Positions 28,178-37,027 are shown, counted from the stretch's first letter. The stretch: 64,000 nucleotides of DNA from an uncultured Veillonella sp. (GCA_902477915.1 CABSJA010000002.1:14484-78483); one strand, 5' to 3'. Translations and numbers: made by a program. The notes: generated by a model from the sequence alone, not told the origin.

Positions 28178-28268
28178 TGGCGGAGGATTAGGGATTCGAA
28201 CCCTAGCGACGGTAACCCGCCCTAACGATTTAGCAAACCGTCCTCTTCAGCCTCTTGAGTAATCCTCC
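28178..28268 (-). tRNA. tRNA-Ser (anticodon GCU)
   Basis: Minus strand: acceptor GGAGGAT pairs with ATCCTCC. The anticodon stem-loop reads ACGGT-TTGCTAA-ATCGT, giving anticodon GCU for AGC/AGU codons. There is a long variable arm as expected for serine, the T-loop GGTTCGAATCC, and an encoded CCA at 28178-28180. It has its own terminator and lies next to cysE (serine acetyltransferase), which is probably coincidence. Confidence 0.95.
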
Positions 28269-28314
28269 ATGCTTTACTGGGTAATCATATCATACCCAAT
28301 AAGGCATTGTCAAT

Positions 28315-28356
28315 AAAAAACCGCTAACTACTAGAGTCTCTAATAGTTAGCGGTTT
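28315..28356 (-). terminator. terminator of cysE
   Basis: Long stem AAACCGCTAACTA / TAGTTAGCGGTTT with flanking A and T runs, 23 nt past the cysE stop. Confidence 0.85.
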
Positions 28357-28378
28357 ATATAATTTATTTACTACTATA

Positions 28379-28987
28379 TTAAATATAGTATTCTATATAG
28401 CCATCAGGGATTTTCTTTTCCTCCGCCTTACCGGTATTAGTACGACGAGGTTTACGGACATACATATTTTCTGGATCCGTTTCGAAGATAACCATGTCTT
28501 TAGGGATATCATGTTTAATAACAAGGTTACAACCGATTTTTGTGCGTGCCCCAATAGTAATATCACCTAGGATTTTTGTGCCTGTACCGATGAGCACTTC
28601 GTCTTCGATGGTTGGATGGCGTTTTTCCTGTTTAGAGGACATACCGCCTAACGTGACTTGATGGAACAGTGTTACATTATCACCTACGATGGCAGTTTCA
28701 CCGATTACAACGCCCATACCATGGTCAATAAATAAACCGCGGCCAATCGTTGCACCTGGGTGAATTTCAATGCCCGTTACGTGACGAGAATGTAATGCCA
28801 CCCGACGCGCCAAGGTTGGCCACCCCGCCTTATAGAGGCGGTGCGCAAAGAAATGCCAGAATAAGGCCGTAATATGTGGATACGTCCAAATAACCATCCA
28901 CACACTTGTTGCGGCTGGGTCAGAATCCATTACGCGCTTAATATTATATTGAATTTTGCCCCATAATTCACGCAAACCTTGCATCAT
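28379..28987 (-). CDS. cysE: serine O-acetyltransferase
   Basis: A 202-residue acetyltransferase that makes O-acetylserine from serine and acetyl-CoA, the first step of cysteine synthesis. The left-handed beta-helix hexapeptides are clear: GIEIHPGATIGRGLFIDHGMGVVIGETAIVGDN-type repeats with the catalytic HGMGVVIGE region, then LFHQVTLGG, VLIGTGTKILGDITIG and KIGCNLVIK. The length matches the short EpsC/Bacillus form. GGAG precedes two adjacent ATGs. It lies just downstream of cysK, whose enzyme uses its product, but each has its own signals. Confidence 0.94.
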   Translation of the reverse strand: MMQGLRELWGKIQYNIKRVMDSDPAATSVWMVIWTYPHITALFWHFFAHRLYKAGWPTLARRVALHSRHVTGIEIHPGATIGRGLFIDHGMGVVIGETAIVGDNVTLFHQVTLGGMSSKQEKRHPTIEDEVLIGTGTKILGDITIGARTKIGCNLVIKHDIPKDMVIFETDPENMYVRKPRRTNTGKAEEKKIPDGYIEYYI

Positions 28988-29087
28988 AGTGACTCCATCT
29001 CAAATAACTCTACTCATATAACATATAGTATACAACATATGTGGTCTGTATTCCTATACATATGATGTTTTATCTATGCGAAATCCG

Positions 29088-30002
29088 TTATTTTACATAT
29101 TCGTTATTAGCAAAATCCAAGAGGGATAAATATTTTTCTACCCCATCTGGTGCAATAACCACTATATTCGCCTTTGGTTCTTCTCGTGCAATGCGCTTAG
29201 CTGCTACGATAGCGGCCCCCGCTGAAAGTCCAATAGAAACACCGCTTTCACGCATAAAGGTTTGTACTTCGCCAAAAGCTTCTTCATCACTTACAGTTTG
29301 TACGCCGTCCATCAAGCTTTGGTCGAAATTTTCAGGAATAAAGCCCGCACCAATGCCTTGAATTTTGTGAGGACCGCCCTTGCCTTCTGTAATGGCCGGA
29401 GATCCTGTTGGTTCCACTGCGATAGCTTTCAGATTCGGATTATGCTCTTTCAATCGTCTAGTAACACCTGTGAAAGTACCACCTGTACCGATACCTGCCA
29501 CAAATACGTCTACATTCGGCACTTGTTCTACGATTTCAGCGCCCGTAGTACGGTAATGTATATCTGGATTCGCAGGATTTACAAATTGGCCCAACGTAAA
29601 CGCATTAGGATATTTCTCTAAGATTTCATTTGCTCGTTCAAGAGCACCCTTCATGCCCGTTTCTTTTGCTGTTAAGATGAGCTGTGCACCGTACGCCTTG
29701 ATAAGCTCACGACGTTCTTTACTCATGCTTTCAGGCATAATAATTACAGTTTTAATATGTAAGATAGCGCCCACCATGGCAAGAGCAATACCTGTATTGC
29801 CACTTGTAGCCTCTACGATAATGCTATCCTCGTGAAGGCGTCCTTTCTCCTTAGCATCTTGCAACATACCAAGTACTGCGCGATCTTTCACAGAACCGCC
29901 TACATTATATTTTTCAAGCTTTACATAAATATTGGTATTTGGTAATTGATATACCGGAGTTTTACCAATTAGTTCAGTTGTTTGATTTGTGACTATACTC
30001 AT
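29088..30002 (-). CDS. cysK: cysteine synthase A
   Basis: A 304-residue PLP enzyme that makes cysteine from O-acetylserine and sulfide. The PLP lysine is in GGSVKDRAVLGML near residue 38, the substrate loop is VEATSGNTGIALAMVG, and the phosphate-binding loop is GIGTGGTFTGV. I start it at MSIVTNQTTELIGKTP, which has AAGGAG 6 nt upstream; the 16-residue extension reads into the leader terminator region. Transcription probably passes through an attenuator-like leader (30028-30062). Confidence 0.94.
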   Translation of the reverse strand: MSIVTNQTTELIGKTPVYQLPNTNIYVKLEKYNVGGSVKDRAVLGMLQDAKEKGRLHEDSIIVEATSGNTGIALAMVGAILHIKTVIIMPESMSKERRELIKAYGAQLILTAKETGMKGALERANEILEKYPNAFTLGQFVNPANPDIHYRTTGAEIVEQVPNVDVFVAGIGTGGTFTGVTRRLKEHNPNLKAIAVEPTGSPAITEGKGGPHKIQGIGAGFIPENFDQSLMDGVQTVSDEEAFGEVQTFMRESGVSIGLSAGAAIVAAKRIAREEPKANIVVIAPDGVEKYLSLLDFANNEYVK

Positions 30003-30027
30003 CTGATTCTCCTTTTGGTGATAGATG

Positions 30028-30062
30028 ATAAAAATCGTCCTCAGGAACATCCCAAGGACGAT
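30028..30062 (-). terminator. leader terminator (attenuator candidate) before cysK
   Basis: Stem ATCGTCCT / AGGACGAT with a 13-nt loop followed by TTTTT on the minus strand. It lies between the likely promoter and the ribosome site, 28 nt before the start codon, the same geometry as the trpE T-box terminator. No T-box core is present. Confidence 0.7.
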
Positions 30063-30131
30063 ATGAATTTCACCTTGTTATTCTCTATACACTGGATATA
30101 ACCATTTGTGTATTCTCATAAATACAATCAT

Positions 30132-30161
30132 ACTCTATCACCTGCATCTATGCATTGTCAA
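30132..30161 (-). promoter_or_regulatory. probable cysK promoter
   Basis: Minus strand TTGACA (30156-30161), 18-nt spacer, TAGAGT (30132-30137). It would give a leader of about 120 nt containing a small hairpin (ATACAC / GTGTAT) and then the terminator. Confidence 0.55.
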
Positions 30162-30215
30162 GAGAATGAGAACCGCTTTTAAAACCCTAAAAATATAGGA
30201 AATAACTAGGTTTAT

Positions 30216-31076
30216 TTATAATTTTGTCAGTGTGTCTACCACCATACCCCAAGTAACAGGCACCATAATAATAACTAGCGCGAGTCCGATAAAGATGACT
30301 GTCCCTAGTATAACGGTAAGTCGTGGAAGGATGGCTATCACGGTACTATTCGCTACATTATACGCCTTATCTATGTCATAGTGTAGCGCTACATAGCCCC
30401 ACAGGAATCCTGCTATCACATATATCGCTACATAAGTGTCCAGTATGATATGCGTTGATGTCATCGTTTCAACATGCATTAACCGATTGATGACTGGTGA
30501 AAGTAGCACATTAGCAAGCATTGCTATAAGCTTGAACCATATAAGGCATATAATATAAGGCCACATAGTTCTCATGGTCATCCGCAACATATAAAGCAGA
30601 CCAACTATACCTGAACCCAATGTGCCCTTTGTATGTGCCATGTACCGTTCCATCCAAGACGGTTGTTCTTTGCCTTGATGTAGTTGGTCATAATGAAACG
30701 ATAAATTTCTTTCACCATGCGCCAAATCGACGAGGCCTAACACTTGTAACAACACCAGAGCAAAAACGACAACAACGCCTATTTGGAAGCTTTCACTAAA
30801 GAATAGAGCCATCGGGTCAAATGTTAGCTCACTCAAAGACGATAGATTACCATAAACATCATAAAATGCAGCATATATGCCATTTGTTATGAGTACATCC
30901 ACGATAAATAGGGTCAATATAAAAATAATATACCCATTCCACCGAGTCCATCTGCTGAGATGTGACAACTGCGTATGCTCCCCTACGATTATGGATGCAG
31001 GGTGAATAGACAAGATCACACCGATCATAAAAAACATTATGAACGATGTGCCCATTGTTATATATTCATATACCAT
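30216..31076 (-). CDS. multi-pass membrane protein, unknown
   Basis: A 286-residue protein with about seven hydrophobic segments (for example GTSFIMFFMIGVILSIHPA, WNGYIIFILTLFIVDVLITNGIYAA, VVVFALVLLQVLGLVDLA, LTVILGTVIFIGLALVIIMVPVTWG). The start overlaps the queF stop region, so translation may be coupled; I see no good ribosome site of its own. Operon with queF. I do not recognise the family. Given the neighbour, a role in queuosine-precursor uptake could be imagined, but nothing in the protein supports it. Confidence 0.6.
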   Translation of the reverse strand: MVYEYITMGTSFIMFFMIGVILSIHPASIIVGEHTQLSHLSRWTRWNGYIIFILTLFIVDVLITNGIYAAFYDVYGNLSSLSELTFDPMALFFSESFQIGVVVVFALVLLQVLGLVDLAHGERNLSFHYDQLHQGKEQPSWMERYMAHTKGTLGSGIVGLLYMLRMTMRTMWPYIICLIWFKLIAMLANVLLSPVINRLMHVETMTSTHIILDTYVAIYVIAGFLWGYVALHYDIDKAYNVANSTVIAILPRLTVILGTVIFIGLALVIIMVPVTWGMVVDTLTKL

Positions 31077-31077
31077 A

Positions 31078-31575
31078 TTAACGGTATGCTACGCGCTCAG
31101 GCTGCATGTCGTGAAAATGAAGGCGCTCTTTTGCCGTCTTCTCCCAGTCTGTACCAGGCTTGCCATAGTTTGCGTATGGATCGATGGACAAACCACCACG
31201 CGGCGTAAACTTACCCCATACCTCGATGTACTTAGGATCCATCAACTTGATGAGATCTTTCATGATGATATTGATGCAGTCCTCGTGAAAGTCCCCGTGA
31301 TTGCGGAAACTAAATAGATACAATTTCAAAGACTTGGACTCCACCATTTTCTTATCTGGTACATAAGAAATGTAAATGGTCGCAAAGTCTGGTTGACCTG
31401 TCATAGGACACAAGCTTGTGAACTCAGGACAGTTAAACTTAACGAAGTAATCATTATCTGGGTGCTTGTTATCAAATGCCTCTAACACCTGTGGTGCATA
31501 ATCAGTTGGGTAATCGGTCTTGTGACCTAACATCGTTACCCCTTGTAACTCTTTTTCAGATCTGCCGGATGCCAT
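31078..31575 (-). CDS. queF: NADPH-dependent 7-cyano-7-deazaguanine reductase
   Basis: A 165-residue enzyme of the short (unimodular) QueF type that reduces preQ0 to preQ1 in queuosine synthesis. The active-site Cys is in FTSLCPMTGQPDFA, followed by the NADPH-binding motif ESKSLKLYLFSFRNHGDFHE typical of the T-fold family. AGAGG precedes the ATG. An extended -10 TGCTATAAT is centred near 31647. No other queuosine gene is in the window, and no preQ1 riboswitch was found upstream. Confidence 0.95.
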   Translation of the reverse strand: MASGRSEKELQGVTMLGHKTDYPTDYAPQVLEAFDNKHPDNDYFVKFNCPEFTSLCPMTGQPDFATIYISYVPDKKMVESKSLKLYLFSFRNHGDFHEDCINIIMKDLIKLMDPKYIEVWGKFTPRGGLSIDPYANYGKPGTDWEKTAKERLHFHDMQPERVAYR

Positions 31576-31875
31576 AAGGAACCTCTTTCTATATCTTCTA
31601 GAACTCTATAATTAAATATATTGAATAATTCATGTAACACTTAATTATAGCATATAAAAGAATACACTACTTATAGAGATAAATGATTTCAGACTATAGT
31701 TAAATGACCAGTTCATCCTATGTCTCTGCATAAACTATCCTATCCCCATACTCTAGTTCAATTATATTGCGCTCACATATAGATTGTACAAAATTAAAAT
31801 TTATAATAAAATATTCATATACATTTGGTAATGTTAGTTTATTCAGAACGATATAATACCTTATGGAGGTCACTT
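31576..31875. other. intergenic region between queF and the divergent exported-protein gene
   Basis: AT-rich. It holds a likely minus-strand extended -10 (TATAAT, 31644-31649) for queF. On the plus strand TTGTAC with TAAAAT 17 nt later may serve the gene at 31876. Nothing else is recognised. Confidence 0.5.
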
Positions 31876-32622
31876 ATGAAATTAAAACAGCTTATTTTAT
31901 CTAGCATCGCTGTAGGTGCTTTAGCTTTCACATTTGGCACGGCACAACCTGCACAAGCGGCTATTGGCATGGAGAATCCAGGTCCAGCTATGAACCTTGA
32001 AAAACCGGCATCTGTTACAACTGCTCATCATATCAATGTAGATGGTAAAGTGGTTGAACCTATCAACGGTCAACAAAATGTAATCTATGTAGATGGTCAG
32101 CCACTCGTAGCATTACGCCAAGTATCTGAAGCTTTAGGCTATAAGGTGGCATGGGATGAGCCTACTAAAACAGCATTAGTGGACATGAACATTGCTACAC
32201 TGGCAATCCAACCAGATTCTGCAGAAGTTGTCCGTCATGGTAAATTAAAAATCATTAACCTTGATACTTCCGAATCCTTCTTGCCTGCAGCTCGCAAGGT
32301 AGATGGTACTATCTTTGTAAAACCACAAGTATTCAAATTATTATTGAACGATGTAAAAATTACAAAGGATGAAATCTTCATCGCCCCTCAACGTGCACAA
32401 TTAGCATCTACTACAAACACAGAGGTATCTCACAAGAATGAACTCAACACATTCTTGCCACCATCTCAAAATGATGTAAAGAAAAAAGAAGATCCAAAGG
32501 CTACAGAAAAACCTCTTATTAAAATTAAGAAATCCTTAGCTAAAGATACTGTAACTACAGATGATCAAGCTCAATCTACAGACAAATCTGAATACCAACG
32601 TGCTAACGGATTAGATCGATAA
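31876..32622 (+). CDS. exported protein with copper amine oxidase N-terminal-like domain
   Basis: A 248-residue protein with a clean signal peptide (KLKQLILSSIAVGALAFTFGTAQPAQA). Residues about 65-160 match the Cu-amine-oxidase N1 / stalk domain common in Firmicutes cell-wall proteins: NVIYVDGQPLVALRQVSEALGYKVAWDEPTKTALV, then LPAARKVDGTIFVKPQVFKLLL. This is a small ligand-binding or structural domain, not a copper enzyme. The tail is Lys- and Thr-rich and disordered. The start is the Met 6 nt after GGAGG at 31865, not an upstream one. Confidence 0.78.
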   Translation: MKLKQLILSSIAVGALAFTFGTAQPAQAAIGMENPGPAMNLEKPASVTTAHHINVDGKVVEPINGQQNVIYVDGQPLVALRQVSEALGYKVAWDEPTKTALVDMNIATLAIQPDSAEVVRHGKLKIINLDTSESFLPAARKVDGTIFVKPQVFKLLLNDVKITKDEIFIAPQRAQLASTTNTEVSHKNELNTFLPPSQNDVKKKEDPKATEKPLIKIKKSLAKDTVTTDDQAQSTDKSEYQRANGLDR

Positions 32623-32679
32623 CCGAAATTAAGAGATTGTTGAGCAAGCTCTCAACGCATTAAAAAATTTATGCAAATA

Positions 32680-32706
32680 AAAAGGTCCCATACGGGACCT
32701 TTTTAT
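32680..32706. terminator. bidirectional terminator between convergent exported-protein genes
   Basis: AAAAGGTCCC / GGGACCTTTT with a 4-nt loop and A/T runs on both sides. Confidence 0.88.
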
Positions 32707-32759
32707 TATATAGCATATATAATTATTCGAAATTAGTTTTACTAAATTTGATGACTATA

Positions 32760-33155
32760 TTATCTGCCAAAACCATAACGGTTAAGTGCCGTATTACCAC
32801 TACCATATATAGCCATGATCTTCGCCATGAAATAGTCAGCTACTGCTAGAGAGTATGCTGCAATATCATTATAATCAGAGTATTTTGGTGCAACATTAGT
32901 CACAGTAATGTTTTCAATAGTAGTACTAGCTTTAGGAGTAGTCAATTTATTTGTAGTAGGTGCAGGATCTGTAACAGTTACTGTAGAACCCATAGCTGGA
33001 TTAACATAACCTGTTGGAGTAGATACTGGTGGACGTTGGGAATCAGTATATTTGTAGCCATAAGAAGCGTCTGCTTGTTGTGGTGCTACTGTAACAGCGC
33101 CAAAAGCAAGTACAGCTGCGGCCAAAACGATAGAGAATTGTTTTGATGCTTTCAT
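32760..33155 (-). CDS. small exported protein, unknown
   Basis: A 131-residue protein with a signal peptide (KQFSIVLAAAVLAFGAVTVAPQQADA). The mature part is Thr/Pro/Val-rich and low in complexity through its middle (STPTGYVNPAMGSTVTVTD, then KLTTPKASTTIENITVTNV). It ends in a Tyr-rich segment (YSDYNDIAAYSLAVADYFMAKIMAIYG) that could be an amphipathic helix. GGAGG 6 nt upstream fixes the start. I do not recognise the family; it looks like an envelope-associated protein. Confidence 0.6.
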   Translation of the reverse strand: MKASKQFSIVLAAAVLAFGAVTVAPQQADASYGYKYTDSQRPPVSTPTGYVNPAMGSTVTVTDPAPTTNKLTTPKASTTIENITVTNVAPKYSDYNDIAAYSLAVADYFMAKIMAIYGSGNTALNRYGFGR

Positions 33156-33274
33156 AAAAAACCTCCAAATAACACAAAAGTATTTTATCAAAAATTATGA
33201 TAACGGAGATTTATTATAAACCATCTAAATAAATGCACAATGAAAGAGAGTTAATATCATTTATATTTCATTTA

Positions 33275-34888
33275 TCACTTTATTTTGATACCTTTGAAAG
33301 CATCTTTCACCTCATTCATTTGGCGTTTTACATCACCAACAGATTCTTTTACATCATCGGGAACCTTGATACTATCTATACCTTTAGCTGAATCAGAGGC
33401 ACGCTTACTATTTTCACCAGCTTGCTTCATCCCAACTTTAATCCGATCCATGTTCTCATCAATCTCATCGAAGGACTCGTCATAGAGGATAAAATTACTG
33501 CCCCCATGCGATGTAATGTTAAGAGGCCCCATGGTGAGCTGCCCATTATCGATGCGCAACGCATCTGTAGAAATGGTCGTAATATTCGTATTAACTATCA
33601 CATCACTAAAGGATAAATGACGTCCCTTATTGTGAAAGTTTCCTGTAATATTTTTAATTGGAATGAGCATATAATGGCCTCCACCAGACCAGAAATTCCC
33701 CCATACCTCCATATCACGAGGCTTCCCTTCACTTTTAAAATTCAAATTAGCCGATACAGGAACGACGAACTCAGGTGTTTTAAGGGCCTCACTACTATCT
33801 AAATCCTTGGCTACACCTGTAATTGTATAGGCTCTTGTATCTAGATTATATACCCCTTTTGCCTCTAATTTGCCACTGTACACATTAGCATTAACATTTT
33901 CAAAATTTAAAATGCCATCTTGGTACGTTACATCACCCACTACGTTTTCAAAGGTAAGCGCAGGAATATGTAAAATAGGCATCGTTACACGGCCTTTAGC
34001 CAACGGTCGATTAAAATCACCAGTTACCTTTGTCAACAAGGTCATAGCATCGTGAATATCATCGCCAAAACCAAGGGAGGCGGGGTCCACTCCTTTCACA
34101 TCAAACTGTAAATCTAGCTGAGGCATGCGATGCTTCAACACATCCTTTAAATCAACGCGACCTTTTAGTGTCATTCCATCACCAATAGCGGTTCCACCAA
34201 ACTTACCAGTTTCCATATCAACGCGAATAGCGCGCTTACTATCAAGATGGATTTTAGCCTCTACATTCTTCATCACATAGTGACGATTTTTCTGAAAGAT
34301 TTCTAGCTGATTATTTCTAAGTGTAATGGTAAGGTCCAAATGTTGACCTTCCCAATTAAAATTACGAACCTTCTTAGCTAATTCCTCTTGCCGATCTTGC
34401 GTCGTCTTTTTAGGCGGCTTAGGACGAGGTTCTACCTCATCGAGAGGCTTGTTCACGTCAGGTGACGCAGGTACGAAGTCGAGCCGGTTGTTATCATCTA
34501 AATCGACTACGATTGTAGCATCGTTGAGCTCAATGCCATTGATAGCGGAAGCCTTAAAGTTACGAGTGACTACGTCCCACATATTGACGCGAATCTTACC
34601 ACTTGGAACGGTAAGCAATTCACGGCCTTCAGGGTCTTTCCACACCAAGTCGGTAAAAGATAATGTCCCCCACGGTGTTGCAGTTAAACTCTCTACGGTC
34701 ACAGAGCCACGCATCATCGTTTGCCGAGCCATAACCTCATTGAAGATAACGCCCATCCCACGACTAGCTATCGTAGCCAACACAAAGAAAATAATCGCTC
34801 CAATGGCAAGAAAAGCAGCAATGCCTTTTAGGCCTTTCTTATACAATTGTTTATATTTTGTCCAATAGGAACGCACGTAACATTTCAT
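33275..34888 (-). CDS. AsmA-like envelope protein
   Basis: A 537-residue protein with one N-terminal membrane anchor (GIAAFLAIGAIIFFVLATIAS) and a long periplasmic part. The repeated beta-strand pattern (GSVTVESLTATPWGTLSFTDLVW, then ASAINGIELNDATIVVDLDDN and VTYQDGILNFENVNANVYSGKLEAKGVYNLDTRAYTITG) matches AsmA/TamB/DUF748-type proteins. These are thought to move lipids between inner and outer membrane. The C-terminal 60 residues are a charged helix. A protein of this type fits a diderm Firmicute. The start lacks a clear ribosome site. Confidence 0.72.
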   Translation of the reverse strand: MKCYVRSYWTKYKQLYKKGLKGIAAFLAIGAIIFFVLATIASRGMGVIFNEVMARQTMMRGSVTVESLTATPWGTLSFTDLVWKDPEGRELLTVPSGKIRVNMWDVVTRNFKASAINGIELNDATIVVDLDDNNRLDFVPASPDVNKPLDEVEPRPKPPKKTTQDRQEELAKKVRNFNWEGQHLDLTITLRNNQLEIFQKNRHYVMKNVEAKIHLDSKRAIRVDMETGKFGGTAIGDGMTLKGRVDLKDVLKHRMPQLDLQFDVKGVDPASLGFGDDIHDAMTLLTKVTGDFNRPLAKGRVTMPILHIPALTFENVVGDVTYQDGILNFENVNANVYSGKLEAKGVYNLDTRAYTITGVAKDLDSSEALKTPEFVVPVSANLNFKSEGKPRDMEVWGNFWSGGGHYMLIPIKNITGNFHNKGRHLSFSDVIVNTNITTISTDALRIDNGQLTMGPLNITSHGGSNFILYDESFDEIDENMDRIKVGMKQAGENSKRASDSAKGIDSIKVPDDVKESVGDVKRQMNEVKDAFKGIKIK

Positions 34889-34916
34889 AGCATTATTATA
34901 TCATGATGTATTTATA

Positions 34917-35068
34917 ATTTTATTTTAATGGGGCCCTAAAACGTAGCGGCCGGTATATTGAAATGAGTGGTCTATACAACTTCGCTCCAAAGCGAGCTAA
35001 GTCGCTCATTATGTATAGACCACTCATTTCATAACGTTTGCTACAAAGGTGTCCCATTAAAATAAAAT
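34917..35068. repeat. 152-bp palindromic (MITE/REP-like) element
   Basis: Outer arms ATTTTATTTTAATGGG (34917-34932) and its exact complement (35053-35068). A 19-bp perfect inner repeat (34960-34978 with 35012-35030) begins GAAATGAGTGGTC. The arms between are imperfect. The 33-nt centre contains a further small hairpin (TCGCT / AGCGA). It has no coding potential and lies between glnB and the AsmA-like gene. It looks like a non-autonomous mobile hairpin element. No second copy was found in the window. Confidence 0.65.
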
Positions 35069-35125
35069 ATATTCCTAAACTCTGATAATAATAATGATAT
35101 GAAGCATTACTCGAAAAGAGTTAAA

Positions 35126-35162
35126 CAGAAAAAAGACGAGGGTAAACCTCGTCTTTTTTCTG
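35126..35162 (-). terminator. terminator of amt-glnB
   Basis: Perfect 16-bp stem CAGAAAAAAGACGAGG / CCTCGTCTTTTTTCTG with a 5-nt loop, directly after glnB. Confidence 0.9.
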
Positions 35163-35178
35163 TTTTAGTATTCGGTTG

Positions 35179-35541
35179 TTATGCTTCGTCGTCTGTTACA
35201 GCTTTAGTACCTCTTGTTCCTGTCCGTATACGCATCGCGTCTTCTACATCGTATACAAAGATTTTACCGTCCCCTACTTCACCGGTTTGTAATGTATTTC
35301 GCGCTGTGTCCATTACAAGATCTACAGGCACATCACACACAACGGTTTCAACTTTTACCATGGGAATTAAATTCACATCATATTGTTGGCCACGATATAC
35401 TTCGGTATGGCCCTTTTGTAAGCCACAGCCAAAGACTTGTGACACCGTCATGCCTTGAATACCAATCTTGTTTAACGCCTCTTTTAAATCCTCTAGCTGC
35501 TCTGCACGAGCGATTATATCTACCTTTTTCATTCGTTTCAT
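35179..35541 (-). CDS. glnB: PII nitrogen regulatory protein
   Basis: A 120-residue PII signal protein. It has the N-terminal strand KKVDIIARAEQLEDLKEALNKIGI and the T-loop GCGLQKGHTEVYRGQQYDVNLIPM with the tyrosine equivalent to Tyr51. The B-loop/C-terminal ATP-binding signature TGEVGDGKIFVYDVEDAMRIRTG is also present. It follows amt at about 105 nt on the same strand, which is the classic amt-glnK arrangement in which PII plugs the channel according to ATP, ADP and 2-oxoglutarate. AGGAG lies 8 nt upstream. It could equally be called glnK. Confidence 0.93.
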   Translation of the reverse strand: MKRMKKVDIIARAEQLEDLKEALNKIGIQGMTVSQVFGCGLQKGHTEVYRGQQYDVNLIPMVKVETVVCDVPVDLVMDTARNTLQTGEVGDGKIFVYDVEDAMRIRTGTRGTKAVTDDEA

Positions 35542-35646
35542 ATATCTATCTCCTATGTGGTACAGAAGTACGCATTATATAACCTGACTTTCACCAATTA
35601 CAGCATATATACATTCAATTGTACCTTACTATTTATCTGTCACAAA

Positions 35647-36924
35647 TTATAACAAAGACGTTTGATTGGACGAAATAAATCGACCTGAGCTTTTAAATTC
35701 AGATTGATTATAAGCACCTTCGCCATGTTCACTAATATCAATACCAAGTGACTCAGAGCCAATGCTAACACGCATATCCATAAAAGCACTGACGATTTTA
35801 AAGAGTATAAATGTACCTACAACGGCAAATACATAGGCAATAACAAGTGAAAGTAATTGAGGGCCTAATAAGGAGCCGCCATAGAACAAACCATTGGCCC
35901 CATCAGGATTAATCATTGTGGTAGCCCATAAACCTGTAGCAATAGCGCCCCACGTGCCACCTACGCCATGAATACCAAATGCATCAAGAGAGTCATCGTA
36001 ACCAAGGCGGTTTTTAATAATTGCGACAGCAAGATAACACACAACAGCACCTACAAAGCCAATTATAATGGCCGCCATAGGCGTTACAAAGCCTGCCGCT
36101 GGTGTAATGGCTACAAGGCCAGATACACCGCCAGAGGCAGCCCCTAATACAGTAGGTTTACCGCGGTGCATCATTTCTACTAGCACCCATCCCACAATAC
36201 CAACAGCTGCAGAGATTTGTGTAGTTAACACTGCATTAGCCGCAAGGAAGCCTACGCCAAGAGCAGATCCTGCATTAAACCCAAACCAACCGAACCATAA
36301 AATAGCGGCCCCAAGAATTGTCATCGGCAAATGGTGAGGCAGCATAGGCATGCGTCCATAGCCGCGGCGACGGCCTAGCAGCATACATAAGGTCAACCCA
36401 GATACACCGGACAACACGTGAATCGCAAGCCCTCCGGCAAAGTCTAGTGCACCTAAATCACTGAGGAAGCCCCCACCCCAAATCCAATGGGCCATCGGAT
36501 TATATACAAAGATAGACCATAGCAAAGCGAATATTACAAAGGGGGCAAAGCGCATCCGCCCTGTAATAGAACCGCTCATGATGGCTGGTGTAATAACAGC
36601 AAACATGCATTGGAATGCTACAAAGGCAAGCTCAGGAATATGTGTATCACTTAAGACGGCTGTCTCCGCACCACCAAGGCCAAATTTACTAAAGTCGCCA
36701 ATGATGCCATGTAGATCATCACCAAAAATCAATGTATAGCCTATCAAAATAAACTCAACAGAGATGACACCAATCAAGAAGAAGCTCTGCATGATCGTAC
36801 CTAGCACATTTTTACTACGCGCCATCCCACCATAAAATAACGCTAAACCAGGTGTCATAAAGAATACTAAGGCAGCACACAACAAGACCCATGCTGTGTT
36901 GCCCGTATCAATCATATTGACCAT
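35647..36924 (-). CDS. amt: ammonium transporter
   Basis: A 425-residue Amt/Mep/Rh channel with 11 helices and a short cytoplasmic tail. Conserved parts: FFMTPGLALFYGGMARSKNVL at the start, the pore segment AGGLAIHVLSGVSGL with its conserved His, and the second pore His in DAFGIHGVGGTWGAIATG. The start is MVNMIDTGN (AAAGGAG 6 nt upstream); the 18-residue extension would be encoded by the leader hairpin. In an operon with glnB. Expression likely depends on a promoter with a large palindrome and on a leader terminator. Confidence 0.94.
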   Translation of the reverse strand: MVNMIDTGNTAWVLLCAALVFFMTPGLALFYGGMARSKNVLGTIMQSFFLIGVISVEFILIGYTLIFGDDLHGIIGDFSKFGLGGAETAVLSDTHIPELAFVAFQCMFAVITPAIMSGSITGRMRFAPFVIFALLWSIFVYNPMAHWIWGGGFLSDLGALDFAGGLAIHVLSGVSGLTLCMLLGRRRGYGRMPMLPHHLPMTILGAAILWFGWFGFNAGSALGVGFLAANAVLTTQISAAVGIVGWVLVEMMHRGKPTVLGAASGGVSGLVAITPAAGFVTPMAAIIIGFVGAVVCYLAVAIIKNRLGYDDSLDAFGIHGVGGTWGAIATGLWATTMINPDGANGLFYGGSLLGPQLLSLVIAYVFAVVGTFILFKIVSAFMDMRVSIGSESLGIDISEHGEGAYNQSEFKSSGRFISSNQTSLL

Positions 36925-36943
36925 AAGAAACTCCTTTCCATAC

Positions 36944-36983
36944 AAAAAGCGCCTTGCTCGCAGAAACTCTGCATGCAAGGCGC
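36944..36983 (-). terminator. leader terminator (attenuator candidate) before amt
   Basis: 9-bp stem GCGCCTTGC / GCAAGGCGC with further inner pairing GCAGA / TCTGC, then TTTTT on the minus strand. It stands between the promoter and the amt ribosome site, 20 nt before the start codon. Confidence 0.72.
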
Positions 36984-37027
36984 CGTTACCTAACTATTTT
37001 ATTGTAGTAATATACATCACTACATAC

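Noticed and set aside
30040..30125. T-box in front of cysK
   Set aside because: AACAAGGTGAAATTC looks a little like the T-box core, but GGTGG-ACC is missing and the leader is too short for a usual Stem I with specifier.
31576..31660. preQ1 riboswitch upstream of queF
   Set aside because: The leader contains AGAGTTCTAG and AGAGGTTCC strings that recall the class I preQ1 consensus, but stem and A-rich tail are not in the right order. AGAGG is simply the ribosome site.
36939..37021. ANTAR-controlled leader at amt
   Set aside because: One hairpin has a six-base loop, but the loop lacks the A at position 1 and G at position 4, and the second hairpin has a three-base loop.
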